Shown here in pieces: positions 48,057 through 57,395 of a stretch of 64,000 bases of DNA. Both the position numbers and the translations under genes were made by a program. Under the pieces are notes generated by a model. The model did no database searches and was not told where the DNA came from. It saw only the letters and a list, made by a program, of their open reading frames with translations. The stretch's first letter is position 1. Every line of letters begins with the position of its first letter. The stretch lies in contig NZ_FNVO01000004.1 in assembly GCF_900108175.1 (NCBI RefSeq), forward strand, positions 525,019 through 589,018, written 5' to 3'. This DNA is from Thermomonospora echinospora (lineage in GTDB: Bacteria; Actinomycetota; Actinomycetes; Streptosporangiales; Streptosporangiaceae).

Positions 48057-48473
48057 ATGACAGAGATCGACTGGGCGCGGCTGCGGACCGCCGCCAGGGA
48101 GGCGATGCAACGCGCGTACGCGCCGTACTCCGGTTTCCCGGTGGGCGCGGCGGCCCTGGTCGACGACGGCCGGACGATCACCGGCTGCAACGTGGAGAAC
48201 GCCTCCTACGGGCTGGGCCTGTGCGCCGAGTGCAGCCTGGTCTCGGCGCTGTACGGTCCGGAGAAGCCGGCGGGGCAAGACCGTCCCCGGCTGGTCGCGC
48301 TGTCCGTGGTGGACGGCAACGGAGACCCGGTGATGCCGTGCGGCCGGTGCCGCCAGCTGCTGTGGGAGCACGGCGGCCCCGGCCTGCTGCTGGAGACCGC
48401 CCGGGGCGTCGTGCCCATGACCGAGGTGCTCCCCGACGCGTTCGGCGCCGAGGACCTCGACCGGCTCTCCTGA
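48057..48473 (+). CDS. cdd: Cytidine deaminase
   Basis: Deaminates cytidine and deoxycytidine to uridine and deoxyuridine. The 138-residue homotetramer-type enzyme has CNVENASYGLGLCAECS near residue 42 (catalytic Glu and first zinc Cys) and PCGRCRQ near residue 90 (two further zinc Cys). The ATG at 48057 is at the predicted transcription start. deoA follows 23 bases later; together they convert imported nucleosides to base and sugar phosphate. Confidence 0.95.
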   Translation: MTEIDWARLRTAAREAMQRAYAPYSGFPVGAAALVDDGRTITGCNVENASYGLGLCAECSLVSALYGPEKPAGQDRPRLVALSVVDGNGDPVMPCGRCRQLLWEHGGPGLLLETARGVVPMTEVLPDAFGAEDLDRLS

Positions 48474-48496
48474 CTCGGCCTTTGGAAGGGACACCC

Positions 48497-49771
48497 GTGG
48501 ACGCCATCGACGTCATCGTGACCAAGCGCGAGGGCGGGCGGCTGTCGCCCGAGCAGATCGACTGGGTGATCGACGCCTACACCCGCGGCGAGGTCGCCGA
48601 GGAGCAGATGTCCGCGCTGGCCATGGCGATCCTGCTGAACGGCATGGACCGCGCCGAGGTCGCCCGCTGGACCGAGGCCATGATCCGCTCCGGGGAGCGG
48701 ATGGACTGGTCCGTGCTGGACCGCCCCACCACCGACAAGCACTCCACCGGCGGCGTCGGCGACAAGATCACCCTGCCGCTGGCCCCGCTGGTGGCCGCCT
48801 GCGGCGCGGCCGTCCCGCAGTTGTCCGGGCGGGGCCTGGGCCACACCGGCGGCACGCTGGACAAGCTGGAGTCGATCTCCGGCTGGCGGGCGTCCCTGTC
48901 CACCGGCGAGATGCTGCGGGTGTTGCGCGACACCGGGGCCGTGGTCTGCGCCGCCGGCGGCGGGCTGGCCCCGGCCGACCGCAAGCTGTACGCGCTGCGG
49001 GACGTGACCGGAACGGTCGAGTCGATCCCGCTGATCGCCTCCTCCATCATGTCCAAGAAGATCGCCGAGGGCACCGGGGCGCTGGTGCTGGACGTCAAGG
49101 TCGGCTCCGGCGCGTTCATGAAGACCGTCGAGCACGCCCGCGAGCTGGCCGCCACCATGGTCGCCATCGGCGCCGACCACGGGGTGCGGACGGTGGCGCT
49201 GCTCACCGCGATGGACCGGCCGCTGGGCCGCGCGGTCGGCAACGCGCTGGAGGTCGCCGAGGCGGTGCAGGTGCTGGCCGGCGGCGGTCCGCCCGACGTG
49301 GTCGAGCTCACCCTGACCCTGGCCCGCGAGATGCTGGCGGCGGCCGGCGTGGACGGCAAGGACCCGGCCGACGCGCTCGCCGACGGCTCGGCCATGGACG
49401 TGTGGCGCCGGATGATCTCCGCCCAGGGCGGTGACCCCGACGCCGAACTGCCCGTCGCCCGCGAGTCGCACGTGGTCACCGCCCCCGCCACCGGCGTGCT
49501 CACCAGGTTGGACGCCTACGGGGTGGGCGTGGCGGCCTGGCGGCTGGGCGCGGGCCGGGCCCGCAAGGAGGACCCGGTCTCGTTCGGCGCGGGCGCGCTC
49601 TGCCACGCCGCGCCGGGTGAGCGGGTGACGGCCGGGCAGCCGCTGCTGACCCTCTACGCCGACGACGCGGCCCGCTTCCCGCGCGCCCTGGCGGCGCTGG
49701 ACGGCGCCGTCGAGATCGTCCCGGACGGTGCCCCCGACCTGCTTCCGCTGGTCATCGACCGGATCGCCTGA
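48497..49771 (+). CDS. deoA: Thymidine/pyrimidine-nucleoside phosphorylase
   Basis: Phosphorolysis of thymidine and deoxyuridine to base and deoxyribose-1-phosphate. The 424-residue protein has the phosphate-binding KHSTGGVGDKITLPLAP near residue 76, SGRGLGHTGGTLDKLESI near 112 and KVGSGAFMKT near 196. GTG at 48497 follows GGAAGGG by six bases. A C-terminal alpha/beta domain completes the family length. Operon with cdd. Confidence 0.95.
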   Translation: MDAIDVIVTKREGGRLSPEQIDWVIDAYTRGEVAEEQMSALAMAILLNGMDRAEVARWTEAMIRSGERMDWSVLDRPTTDKHSTGGVGDKITLPLAPLVAACGAAVPQLSGRGLGHTGGTLDKLESISGWRASLSTGEMLRVLRDTGAVVCAAGGGLAPADRKLYALRDVTGTVESIPLIASSIMSKKIAEGTGALVLDVKVGSGAFMKTVEHARELAATMVAIGADHGVRTVALLTAMDRPLGRAVGNALEVAEAVQVLAGGGPPDVVELTLTLAREMLAAAGVDGKDPADALADGSAMDVWRRMISAQGGDPDAELPVARESHVVTAPATGVLTRLDAYGVGVAAWRLGAGRARKEDPVSFGAGALCHAAPGERVTAGQPLLTLYADDAARFPRALAALDGAVEIVPDGAPDLLPLVIDRIA

Positions 49772-49801
49772 AAACGTCGCACCCGGCCGCTACCGTTCCC
49801 G

Positions 49802-49948
49802 GTGAAGATCACGCGGAACGGGGGTGTCGCGAGATGCGGCCTGACCTGGGCGGGCCGTCGGCCCGCGAGGGCGCTGCTCGGCGATGCGTGCTCCCACCCG
49901 TTCCGCCACATCGCCGGCGGCGCGCCCGGCCGGCTCCGCACCCGTTGA
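49802..49948 (+). CDS. Possible leaderless 48-codon ORF after deoA
   Basis: TACCGT at 49791-49796 fits a -10 and ends five bases before a GTG that opens a 48-codon frame (MKITRNGG...) with two cysteines. It could be a leader upstream of the 963-residue gene at 50043, or a chance ORF under a real promoter. The rest of the gap to 50042 shows nothing else. Confidence 0.25.
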   Translation: MKITRNGGVARCGLTWAGRRPARALLGDACSHPFRHIAGGAPGRLRTR

Positions 49949-50042
49949 CTTCGGGCCTCCGGAGCCGGCCGTCGCAGTGCGTCCCCACAGGCACGAGCCA
50001 CGAGTTCGGTGCCGCCGTCCGGCCGCGTTCGAGGGAGCACCG

Positions 50043-52934
50043 ATGACCGATGTCCTGCCGGATCCGCGGGAGCTGGCGGCGGTACGGCCGCCGGCGGCCA
50101 AGCGGATGATCACCAAGGTGGCGGAGCCGCTGCCCGCCTCCGAGCTGGCGCCGTTCTTCGAGCACGCCTGCCGGGAACTGGCCGGGGCGGGGCTGCCGGA
50201 ACTGGCGCAGTGGGCGTTCGGCCAGGCCCGCAAGATCGACGTCGAGCAGCCCTCGACGTTCGACCTCGACCGGGTGCACGGGGTGTTCCTAGAGCTGGTG
50301 CCGACCGGGGCGGTGCCGCCGGCGGCGCTGCGCGGCCACGCCAAGGTGCTGGCGGAGCGGCTGCCGCCCGCCGAGGCGTACGACCGGTTCCGCGAGGTGC
50401 TGTGCGCGGGGTTCGATGCGGGGCTGGTCCCGTACGCGAACGTCTTCCCCGACGTGCGCAAGCTGGCCCGTCCGGCGAAAGTCAAGAAGCGGGCCGCCGA
50501 GGAGTGGCTGGCCGAGCGGATGCTCCGCGCCGGGGTGCTGCCGATCGCCTCACACCTGGTGTGGACGGCCGCACGCGAGCCGCTGGTGGCGCTGGCGGCC
50601 CGGGACGAGGAACTGCTGAAGCTGCTCGTCGCCGCCGAGCCCGACCCGGACCTGCACGAGGAGGAGATCGCCCAGGAAATCCGGCACATGTGGCTGGAGT
50701 GCCTGGTCGAGGCCGGGGCGGGCGCGCACCTGCCGCCGGAGTGGTTTTCCACCAGCGGGCGGGCCTGCCCCGCGCGGCTCCTGCTGACCCTGCTGGACCA
50801 GGCGGGGGAGCGGCTGCTGCCCCCGGACGCCGCCCCCCTCGACTGGGACGAGGACCCGGCGCTGTCGCATCCCGACTTCCGGCCCATCCTGCCCTTTCTG
50901 CAGGACACTGGTGGTTTCCCGCGCTGGGACAGGGCCGGTTTCGACATGGCGGCCCTCGCCGCGGAGGTGGAGGACACCGCCGGTTATCGCTTCGAGGTCG
51001 AGCTGGACGCCTTCATCCGGGACCTGGGGACCTTCGGCGGCGTCGACTACCTGGCCTTGATCCGCCGGTTGTGGGAGCAGCGGCCGCTTCGTCAGGTGCT
51101 CGAAGGGTTCGTGGCGGACTGGAAGGCCGATGCCCTCCGCCCGGCGCTGCCCGCCCTCGCCCACGCCCTGTCCCGGCTGCTGCCGCTCGCCCGGCACGGG
51201 TTCGCCGACCTGGACCCGGGCCTTTCCGCCGGGCTCGACCCCGCCGACCCGGTGGACGCGCTGCTGTCGGCGCTGCGCGGGGGCCTTCCGGAGGAGCTGG
51301 GAGTGCCGTCGGAGGGCGCCGTGGCCGCCGACATGCCCATCACGGTGATCCAGCATCACGACCACCTGACGTTCGGGCGGACGAGCTGGGCGGGCTGGGC
51401 GGCCGCGCACGCCGACCGGCACCGGCAGGTCGCCGCCGTCGACCTGAAGCAGCTCCCCGACAGCCTGGTGCCCTGGTACGACGGGGAGCGGTTCCTGGCG
51501 TCGCGGATCGTGGCCGGCCGGTGGCAGACGTTCACGGTCGAGGAGGGGCCCGCGTCCCAGGCCGTGCTGACCTGGGACGCGGCACTGGCCGCCGCGCGCC
51601 CCGAGTCCCCCTCCGCCGCCGACGTGACCTTCCCCGGCGCCACCGCTCCCAGCCGCGTCCGGCTGCACCGCGGGATCCTCACCGTGACCGCTCCGGACGG
51701 GACGCCGACCGCCCGGCTGGACTACCTCCCGCACAAGGCCCAAACAGGACCGTTCGTTCCACCGCCCGGCTGGTGGGCCCGGCGGGATCCGGTCGACCCC
51801 ACCGGATCGGCGGCGCTGCGGCACACCGACCGGGAGACGGCCGGGCGGCTGCTGGAGGCGGCGCTGGGCGGGCCCAAGGCGGCCGCCGAGTATGTGGCGA
51901 GAGCGCTGCCCGAGGTGACCGAGCCGAAGCTGCGGGACGGCGTCGTCAAGGCCGCCGTCACCGCCGCACAGTGCCTGGTGCGCTCGATGGAGCTGCGGGA
52001 ACGGCTCGGCCTTCCCCGGCCCGAGGCGCTTCCGATGCTGGTCGTGGCCGACCCCGCGCTGCCGTTCCGGCCGCTGGAGCCCCAGGTGGAGAGCATGGTG
52101 CGGGCGCGGCTGGTGGCCCACGAGCTGGAACGGGCGCTCGCCGAACCCGACATGGGCCGGCCGTACCTGGTCCGCACGATCCCCTGGGGCGAGAGCGGCG
52201 GCGGCCTCGGCGGGACGGCGCTGCGGATGCTGTGGCGCTGGACCTCCGACGCGGAGCGGGCACGGCTGCGGGGGACGCTGCTGGCGTACGCCAACGCACC
52301 ACTGGCCGGCGGCACCGGCCGGTGGCGGACGCTGGAGTTCACCCCGAACGGCGCGGGCCGGCTCCAAGGCGTGCACACGCTGGAGGAGCATGAGCGGGCG
52401 GAGCTGGCCCTGCAGGAGACGACCGTCGGCCGGCTCTGGCGGACGCCCAACGGCGTGCTGCTGTTCTCCGGCTACCAGCACGGCAAGCGGACGGCGTACG
52501 CGAGCGAGTACTCGCCGGACGGCCGTTTCTCGGCGATCGAGGTGCCGGAGTGGCGGTCCACGGGCCTGCCCCTCCCGTCGTGGGGCACGGCCGACCAGAT
52601 CGTCCGGCTGCTGCGCGCGGCCGACGAGCACGGCCCACTGCCGTTCGACCCCGCCGTGGTGCACGAGCTGGCCGGGCGGACCGGGCTGCCCGTGGCCGAC
52701 GCGGCACGGCTCTGCTACGGCGTGCCCGGCGAGGACTGCCCGGCCGACGTCCTGGCCTGCTACCGCGACCCGCAGACCGGCGAGCCGGTGCCGACCCGCC
52801 TGTCCCCGCCCGACCGGAAGGTGATGCGGGAGATGCTGATGCCCGACGAGCCCGAACGGCTGTGGACGGCCGGGCCCGACATCGGCCGGGCCGCGGCGTG
52901 GTGGGCGGAGCGAAAAGGGGTGGCGGCCCGGTGA
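50043..52934 (+). CDS. Large cytoplasmic protein of unknown function (963 residues)
   Basis: No family is recognised. There is no signal peptide or membrane helix. The first 250 residues look like a helical-repeat region (LPELAQWAFGQARKI, LRGHAKVLAERLPP). Residues about 430-600 are mixed alpha/beta with many Trp and Tyr (TFGRTSWAGWAAAHADRH, LVPWYDGERFLASRI). A C-terminal part near 790-860 reads GRWRTLEFTPNGAGRL, then GVLLFSGYQHGKRT. ATG at 50043 follows GAGGGAG by five bases. It lies between deoA and add, but its own upstream gap suggests separate expression. Codon use is like its neighbours. Confidence 0.8.
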   Translation: MTDVLPDPRELAAVRPPAAKRMITKVAEPLPASELAPFFEHACRELAGAGLPELAQWAFGQARKIDVEQPSTFDLDRVHGVFLELVPTGAVPPAALRGHAKVLAERLPPAEAYDRFREVLCAGFDAGLVPYANVFPDVRKLARPAKVKKRAAEEWLAERMLRAGVLPIASHLVWTAAREPLVALAARDEELLKLLVAAEPDPDLHEEEIAQEIRHMWLECLVEAGAGAHLPPEWFSTSGRACPARLLLTLLDQAGERLLPPDAAPLDWDEDPALSHPDFRPILPFLQDTGGFPRWDRAGFDMAALAAEVEDTAGYRFEVELDAFIRDLGTFGGVDYLALIRRLWEQRPLRQVLEGFVADWKADALRPALPALAHALSRLLPLARHGFADLDPGLSAGLDPADPVDALLSALRGGLPEELGVPSEGAVAADMPITVIQHHDHLTFGRTSWAGWAAAHADRHRQVAAVDLKQLPDSLVPWYDGERFLASRIVAGRWQTFTVEEGPASQAVLTWDAALAAARPESPSAADVTFPGATAPSRVRLHRGILTVTAPDGTPTARLDYLPHKAQTGPFVPPPGWWARRDPVDPTGSAALRHTDRETAGRLLEAALGGPKAAAEYVARALPEVTEPKLRDGVVKAAVTAAQCLVRSMELRERLGLPRPEALPMLVVADPALPFRPLEPQVESMVRARLVAHELERALAEPDMGRPYLVRTIPWGESGGGLGGTALRMLWRWTSDAERARLRGTLLAYANAPLAGGTGRWRTLEFTPNGAGRLQGVHTLEEHERAELALQETTVGRLWRTPNGVLLFSGYQHGKRTAYASEYSPDGRFSAIEVPEWRSTGLPLPSWGTADQIVRLLRAADEHGPLPFDPAVVHELAGRTGLPVADAARLCYGVPGEDCPADVLACYRDPQTGEPVPTRLSPPDRKVMREMLMPDEPERLWTAGPDIGRAAAWWAERKGVAAR

Positions 52935-52945
52935 GCCCGCTCGGG

Positions 52946-52951
52946 TACTGT
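52946..52951 (+). promoter_or_regulatory. -10 hexamer for leaderless add
   Basis: TACTGT fits TANNNT and ends seven bases before GTG 52959. It decides that start over the in-frame GTG at 52950, which overlaps the hexamer. Confidence 0.5.
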
Positions 52952-52958
52952 GCGGAAG

Positions 52959-54053
52959 GTGACTGCTCAACCCACGCTTGAGGCGATCCGGAAGGCCCCC
53001 AAGGTGCTGTTGCACGACCACCTTGACGGCGGGCTGCGCCCGGAGACCATCGTCGAGCTCGCCCGTGCCGGCGGATACGACGGGCTGCCCGCCACCGACG
53101 CCGAGGAACTGCGCACCTGGTTCACCGAGGCGTCGGACTCCGGGTCGCTGGAGCGGTACCTGGAGACCTTCCAGCACACCGTCGGCGTGATGCAGTCGCA
53201 GGAGGCGCTGCGGCGGGTGGCCTACGAGTGCGCCGAGGACCTCGCCGCGGACGGCGTCGTCTACGCCGAGGTCCGCTACGCCCCCGAGCAGCACACCCGG
53301 ACCGGGCTGTCGATGGAACAGGTGGTCGAGGCCGTCCTCGCCGGTTTCGAGGAGGGCGGCCGCGACCACGGCATCCGGGTGGGCACCCTGCTCACCGCGA
53401 TGCGCCACCAGGCCCGCAGCATGGAGATCGCCGAGCTGGCCGTCCGCTACCGGGACGTGGGGGTGGTCGGCTTCGACATCGCCGGAGCCGAGGCCGGCTA
53501 CCCGCCCACCCGGCACCTGGACGCCTTCGAGTACCTCCAGCGGGAGAACGCCCACTTCACCATCCACGCCGGGGAGGCGTTCGGGCTGCCGTCCATCTGG
53601 CAGGCCATCCAGTGGTGCGGCGCCGACCGGCTCGGCCACGGGGTCCGCATCGTCGACGACATCACCGGGCGCGACACCCCGTCCCCCACGCTCGGCAGGC
53701 TGGCCGCCTACGTGCGCGACAAGCGGATCCCGCTGGAGATGTGCCCCACCTCCAACGTGCAGACCGGTGCCGCCAAGTCCATCGCCGAGCACCCCATCGG
53801 CCTGCTGCGGCGCCTGAGCTTCCGCGTCACCGTCAACACCGACAACCGGCTGATGAGCGGCACCGGCCTCGCGGCGGAGTTCGCCAAGCTGGTGGACGCC
53901 TTCGGCTACGACTGGGACGACCTGCAGTGGTTCACGGTCAACGCCATGAAGTCCGCCTTCATCGGCTTCGACGAGCGCCTGGAGCTCATCAACGGCGTGA
54001 TCAAGCCCGGTTTCGCCCAGCTCAAGTGGACCGGCTCGCGCACCCTGACATGA
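52959..54053 (+). CDS. add: Adenosine deaminase
   Basis: Deaminates adenosine to inosine in the purine salvage route. The 364-residue metalloenzyme shows [13 protein letters not shown] near residue 17 (HxH zinc ligands), [10 protein letters not shown] near 204 (catalytic Glu), DRLGHGVRI near 224, [11 protein letters not shown] and [13 protein letters not shown] near 289; the last carries Asn where many homologues have a second Asp. Inosine would feed the purine nucleoside phosphorylase gene 3 kb downstream. Confidence 0.95.
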   Translation: MTAQPTLEAIRKAPKVLLHDHLDGGLRPETIVELARAGGYDGLPATDAEELRTWFTEASDSGSLERYLETFQHTVGVMQSQEALRRVAYECAEDLAADGVVYAEVRYAPEQHTRTGLSMEQVVEAVLAGFEEGGRDHGIRVGTLLTAMRHQARSMEIAELAVRYRDVGVVGFDIAGAEAGYPPTRHLDAFEYLQRENAHFTIHAGEAFGLPSIWQAIQWCGADRLGHGVRIVDDITGRDTPSPTLGRLAAYVRDKRIPLEMCPTSNVQTGAAKSIAEHPIGLLRRLSFRVTVNTDNRLMSGTGLAAEFAKLVDAFGYDWDDLQWFTVNAMKSAFIGFDERLELINGVIKPGFAQLKWTGSRTLT

Positions 54054-54084
54054 CCGGACCGTACGACCCGCCGGGCGGCCGCCG

Positions 54085-54684
54085 GTGAGGCCTCTGGTGT
54101 TCCGTCCGACGGCGGCCCGTGTCGGCGCCTGGGTCTGGCTGGTGTTCGCCGCGTTCAACCTCGCCGACATCGCCTGGCGCGGCCGCAACCTGGCGTCCCT
54201 GATCGCCGCCGCCGTCATCCTGTTCCTCTGCGGCCTGGCCTACGTGCTGGGCCTGCGCCCCCGGATCGCCGCCGACGACACCGCCCTGGAGCTGCGCAAC
54301 CCCCTGCGCGACGTCCGCGTCCCCTGGCCGGCCCTGCGTGGGATCGAGGCCGACCACGCCCTCGACGTCCGCTTCACGGTGGCCGGGGGAGCCGACCGCA
54401 CGGCCAGGGCCTGGGTGCTGCAGACTTCGCCGCGCGCCCGCGCCCGCGAGGAACGCCGGTTCCGCAAGGAGGCCCGTCATCTTCCCCCTGAGGTGGCGGC
54501 CAAGGCGGCCGGCCGCACCGCGCTGGGCTATGCCGCCGAGCAGCTCAACGAACTGGCCGCCCGGCGACGCCGTGCACCCGGGGACGGGACCGGGACGGTC
54601 GCCTGGTCGATACCGGCCATCGCGGCCCTGGCCGTGCCCGGGGTCCTTCTCGTGGTGACGGTCGCCCTCGGTTTCCTGCGCTGA
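54085..54684 (+). CDS. PH-domain-like membrane protein
   Basis: A 199-residue protein with two N-terminal helices (AWVWLVFAAFNLADIAW and LIAAAVILFLCGLAYVLGL), a small soluble beta domain with LELRNPLRDVRVPWPALRGI typical of bacterial PH-like (DUF2581/bPH) proteins, and a C-terminal helix (IAALAVPGVLLVVTVALGF). The start GTG 54085 lies 32 bases after add with no strong ribosome-binding site. Function unknown; cotranscription with add is likely. Confidence 0.72.
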   Translation: MRPLVFRPTAARVGAWVWLVFAAFNLADIAWRGRNLASLIAAAVILFLCGLAYVLGLRPRIAADDTALELRNPLRDVRVPWPALRGIEADHALDVRFTVAGGADRTARAWVLQTSPRARAREERRFRKEARHLPPEVAAKAAGRTALGYAAEQLNELAARRRRAPGDGTGTVAWSIPAIAALAVPGVLLVVTVALGFLR

Positions 54685-54741
54685 CCCGGCCGGCGCGCCA
54701 GAATCGGCTCCAGGGGCGCCGGCCGGCTGCGGACCGGCCGG

Positions 54742-56466
54742 TCAGCCCAGGCCGAGGGCGGTGTCCAGGTCGGTGCGGATGGTGTCGAGGGCGGTGGTGG
54801 CGCGGGCGCGGGCGGCGTCGACGTCGTCGCCGGGCGGCAGGACGACCTCCAGGTAGCACTTGAGCTTGGGTTCGGTGCCGGAGGGGCGGATCACGACGCG
54901 GGCCCTGCCTTCGGCGCCGGTGAGGTGGAGGCGCAGACCGTCGGTGGGCGGGAGACCGCCGTCGCCGGCCGCCAGGTCGTCCACCCGGGCGACCGCGCGT
55001 CCGCCGAGGGAGGCGGGCGGGGTCCGGCGCAGGCGGGTCATGGCGTCGGCGATCAGTGCCCGGTCCCGGACGCGGACGGACAGGGCGCCGGTGGCGTGCA
55101 GGCCGTAGCGGCGGGCCTGGTCGTCCAGCAGGTCCAGCAGGGTGCGGCTGTCCCGCTTGGCCTGTGCGGCCAGGGCGGCGACGGTGAGGGCCGCGCCGAT
55201 GCCGTCCTTGTCGAGGACCGGGACGCCGCCGTCGCCGCCGACGCTGTAGCCCAGGGCCTCCTCATAGCCGAAGACCTGCCGGTCGTCGGGGGCGGTACGG
55301 GCCTTCATGATCCACTTGAAGCCGGTGAGGGACTCGGCGAAGCGCACGCCGTGCTCGGCGGCGATGCGGCCCAGCAGGGACGAGGAGACGATCGTGGTGA
55401 CGACCAGCCGGTCGTCGCCGTGGGTGTGCCGCAGCACGTGCTCGGCCAGCAGCGCACCGACCTCGTCCCCGGTGAGCATCCGCCAGCCGCCCGCGGCGGG
55501 CACGGCCACGGCGCAGCGGTCGGCGTCGGGGTCGTTGGCGATCACCAGGTCGGCGTCCTGCCGCTCGCCGAGCGCCGTGGCCAGGTCCATGGCTCCGGGC
55601 TCCTCGGGGTTGGGGAACGCCACTGTGGGGAAGTCCGGGTCGGGCCGCGCCTGCTCGGGAACGACCTGCGGGGGCGGGAAGCCCGCCCGCTCGAAGGCGC
55701 GTCGCAGCACCTCCAGGCCGACACCGTGCAGCGGGGTGTAGGCGACGGAGACGTCCCGGGGACCGTCGCCCAGCGGCAGTCCGTCCAGCGCCCGCAGGTA
55801 CGCCTCGACGATGCTCTCGTCCAGGACGGTCCAGTCGCCGGGCCCGCCGAGGGGCAGCTCGTCGACCCGCCCCACCGCGTCGATGGCCACCGAGATCTCG
55901 GCGTCCAGAGGCGCCAGGATCTGCGCGCCGTCGCCCCAGTAGACCTTGTACCCGTTGTCACGGGGCGGGTTGTGGCTGGCGGTGACCATGACGCCCGCGT
56001 CCGCCCCCAGATGCCGGACGGCGAAGGCCAGCACCGGCGTCGGCAGGGGCCGGGGCATCAGCCAGACCCGCAGCCCGGCACCGGTGAGAACGGCGGCGGT
56101 GTCCAGCGCGAACCGCTCCGACCCATGCCGCGCGTCATACCCGATCACCACCCCGGGCCGCCCGCCCGCCCCGGAACGTTCGGGAGTGCCGGGGGAGCGG
56201 TCTGCGGTGGGGGGTGCGGGTGGGCCGGACAGCAGGCGGGCGGCCAGACCGGCGGCGGCGCGCATGACGGTGACGCGGTTCATACGGTTGGGGCCCGCGC
56301 CCAGCTCGCCGCGCAGGCCGGCGGTGCCGAACTCCAGGCGGGCGGCGAAGCGGTCGGCCAGGGCGGCGGTGTCGTCGGCGTCCAGGAGAGTCTTCAGCTC
56401 GGCCCTGGTGTCAGGGTCGGGGTCCTGGGCCAGCCATGCGGCGGCGGCCTCGCGGAGCTCGTCCAC
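54742..56466 (-). CDS. PGM2-type phosphohexomutase (phosphoglucomutase/phosphomannomutase, possibly phosphopentomutase)
   Basis: A 574-residue alpha-D-phosphohexomutase. The phosphoserine loop is VMVTASHNPPRDNGYKVYW near residue 160, the Mg loop VIANDPDADRCAV near 300, the sugar loop FGYEEALGYSVG near 395 and the phosphate loop RPSGTEPKLK near 530. Length and sequence are of the PGM2/ManB-long class, whose human member acts on ribose-1- and deoxyribose-1-phosphate. It starts four bases after the nucleoside phosphorylase gene, with which it forms an operon, so a phosphopentomutase role is likely. Confidence 0.9.
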   Translation of the reverse strand: MDELREAAAAWLAQDPDPDTRAELKTLLDADDTAALADRFAARLEFGTAGLRGELGAGPNRMNRVTVMRAAAGLAARLLSGPPAPPTADRSPGTPERSGAGGRPGVVIGYDARHGSERFALDTAAVLTGAGLRVWLMPRPLPTPVLAFAVRHLGADAGVMVTASHNPPRDNGYKVYWGDGAQILAPLDAEISVAIDAVGRVDELPLGGPGDWTVLDESIVEAYLRALDGLPLGDGPRDVSVAYTPLHGVGLEVLRRAFERAGFPPPQVVPEQARPDPDFPTVAFPNPEEPGAMDLATALGERQDADLVIANDPDADRCAVAVPAAGGWRMLTGDEVGALLAEHVLRHTHGDDRLVVTTIVSSSLLGRIAAEHGVRFAESLTGFKWIMKARTAPDDRQVFGYEEALGYSVGGDGGVPVLDKDGIGAALTVAALAAQAKRDSRTLLDLLDDQARRYGLHATGALSVRVRDRALIADAMTRLRRTPPASLGGRAVARVDDLAAGDGGLPPTDGLRLHLTGAEGRARVVIRPSGTEPKLKCYLEVVLPPGDDVDAARARATTALDTIRTDLDTALGLG

Positions 56467-56470
56467 GGCG

Positions 56471-57268
56471 TCAGAGCTTGGGGAGCAGGGTGGCCAGCAG
56501 CTCGCCCATGCGGGCGGCGGAGGCGCGGCCGGCCTCCAGGACCTCCGCGTGGTCGAGGGGGCGGTCCGACAGGCCCGCGGCGATGTTGGTGACCAGGGAG
56601 ATGCCCAGGACCTCCGCGCCGCCCCGCCGGGCCGCGATCGTCTCCAGCACCGTGGACATCCCGACCAGGTCGGCGCCCAGCGCCTGGAACATCCGGATCT
56701 CGGCGGGGGTCTCGTAGGTCGGACCCCGCAGCGCCGCGTAGACCCCTTCGGCCAGGGTCGGATCGATCTCCTGGGCCAGGGCGCGCAACCGCCGGGAGTA
56801 CGCCTCGGTCATGTCCATGAAGTCGGCGCCGGTCAGTGGGTTGGCGCCGGTCAGGTTGAGGTGGTCGGAGATGAGCACCGGGTCGCCGACCTGCTGCCGC
56901 TCGGGCCGCAGCCCCCCGGCCGCGTTGGTGAGTACCACCGTCTTGACCCCGGCCGCCAGCGCGGTACGGACCCCGTGGACGACCGGCTCGACGCCCCGGC
57001 CCTCGTACAGGTGGGTGCGGCCCAGGAACACCAGCGCCCGCCGGCCCCCGACCTCCACCGCGCGGACCCGGCCCGCGTGGCCCGCCACGGCGGGCGGCGC
57101 GAAGCCCGGCAGCTCGGTCACCGGCAGTTCGGTGGCGGGCTCGCCCAGCGCGTCGGCCGCGGGCACCCAGCCCGAGCCCATCACCAGCGCCACGTCGAAG
57201 CCGTCGAAGGAACGGGACCGCAGCTCGTCGGCGGCGGCCCTCGCCAGGTCAAAAGCGTCGTTGCTCAC
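56471..57268 (-). CDS. Purine nucleoside phosphorylase (trimeric type)
   Basis: Splits inosine and guanosine to base and ribose-1-phosphate. The 265-residue enzyme has [10 protein letters not shown] near residue 26 (phosphate loop), [10 protein letters not shown] near 82, TNAAGGL near 112, [13 protein letters not shown] near 190 and GMSTVLE near 213. Symbols punA or deoD are both in use. GTG at 57268 is preceded by a leaderless-type hexamer. It is first in an operon with the phosphohexomutase. Confidence 0.94.
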   Translation of the reverse strand: MSNDAFDLARAAADELRSRSFDGFDVALVMGSGWVPAADALGEPATELPVTELPGFAPPAVAGHAGRVRAVEVGGRRALVFLGRTHLYEGRGVEPVVHGVRTALAAGVKTVVLTNAAGGLRPERQQVGDPVLISDHLNLTGANPLTGADFMDMTEAYSRRLRALAQEIDPTLAEGVYAALRGPTYETPAEIRMFQALGADLVGMSTVLETIAARRGGAEVLGISLVTNIAAGLSDRPLDHAEVLEAGRASAARMGELLATLLPKL

Positions 57269-57275
57269 CCGTCCG

Positions 57276-57281
57276 ACACTA
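57276..57281 (-). promoter_or_regulatory. -10 hexamer for the leaderless phosphorylase operon
   Basis: Minus-strand TAGTGT fits TANNNT and ends seven bases before the GTG at 57268. The same hexamer precedes the PIG-L gene at 1297. Confidence 0.5.
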
Positions 57282-57311
57282 ACAGCGCCCCGCGGGACCA
57301 TCGCGCCGCGA

Positions 57312-57365
57312 ACCGGACGGACCGGACGGACCGGACGGACCGGGCGGGCCGGGCGGGCCGGACGC
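57312..57365. repeat. Six 9-bp tandem repeats
   Basis: Three perfect copies of ACCGGACGG followed by ACCGGGCGG, GCCGGGCGG and GCCGGACGC. The array lies between the phosphorylase promoter and the end of the GGCT-like gene, about 30 bases upstream of the promoter hexamer, so it could affect initiation there. Confidence 0.8.
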
Positions 57366-57395
57366 GGGGCCCTGGCCTCCGGACGCGGGAGCGGG

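Noticed and set aside
50550..54218. A 1222-codon minus-strand frame opposite the 963-residue gene and add
   Set aside because: Antisense to genes with ribosome-binding sites and catalytic motifs; the translation has no domain-like composition.
57312..57365. 9-bp repeats as coding sequence (PVRPVRPVR frame)
   Set aside because: The frame has no start with a ribosome-binding site and lies between two well-bounded genes.
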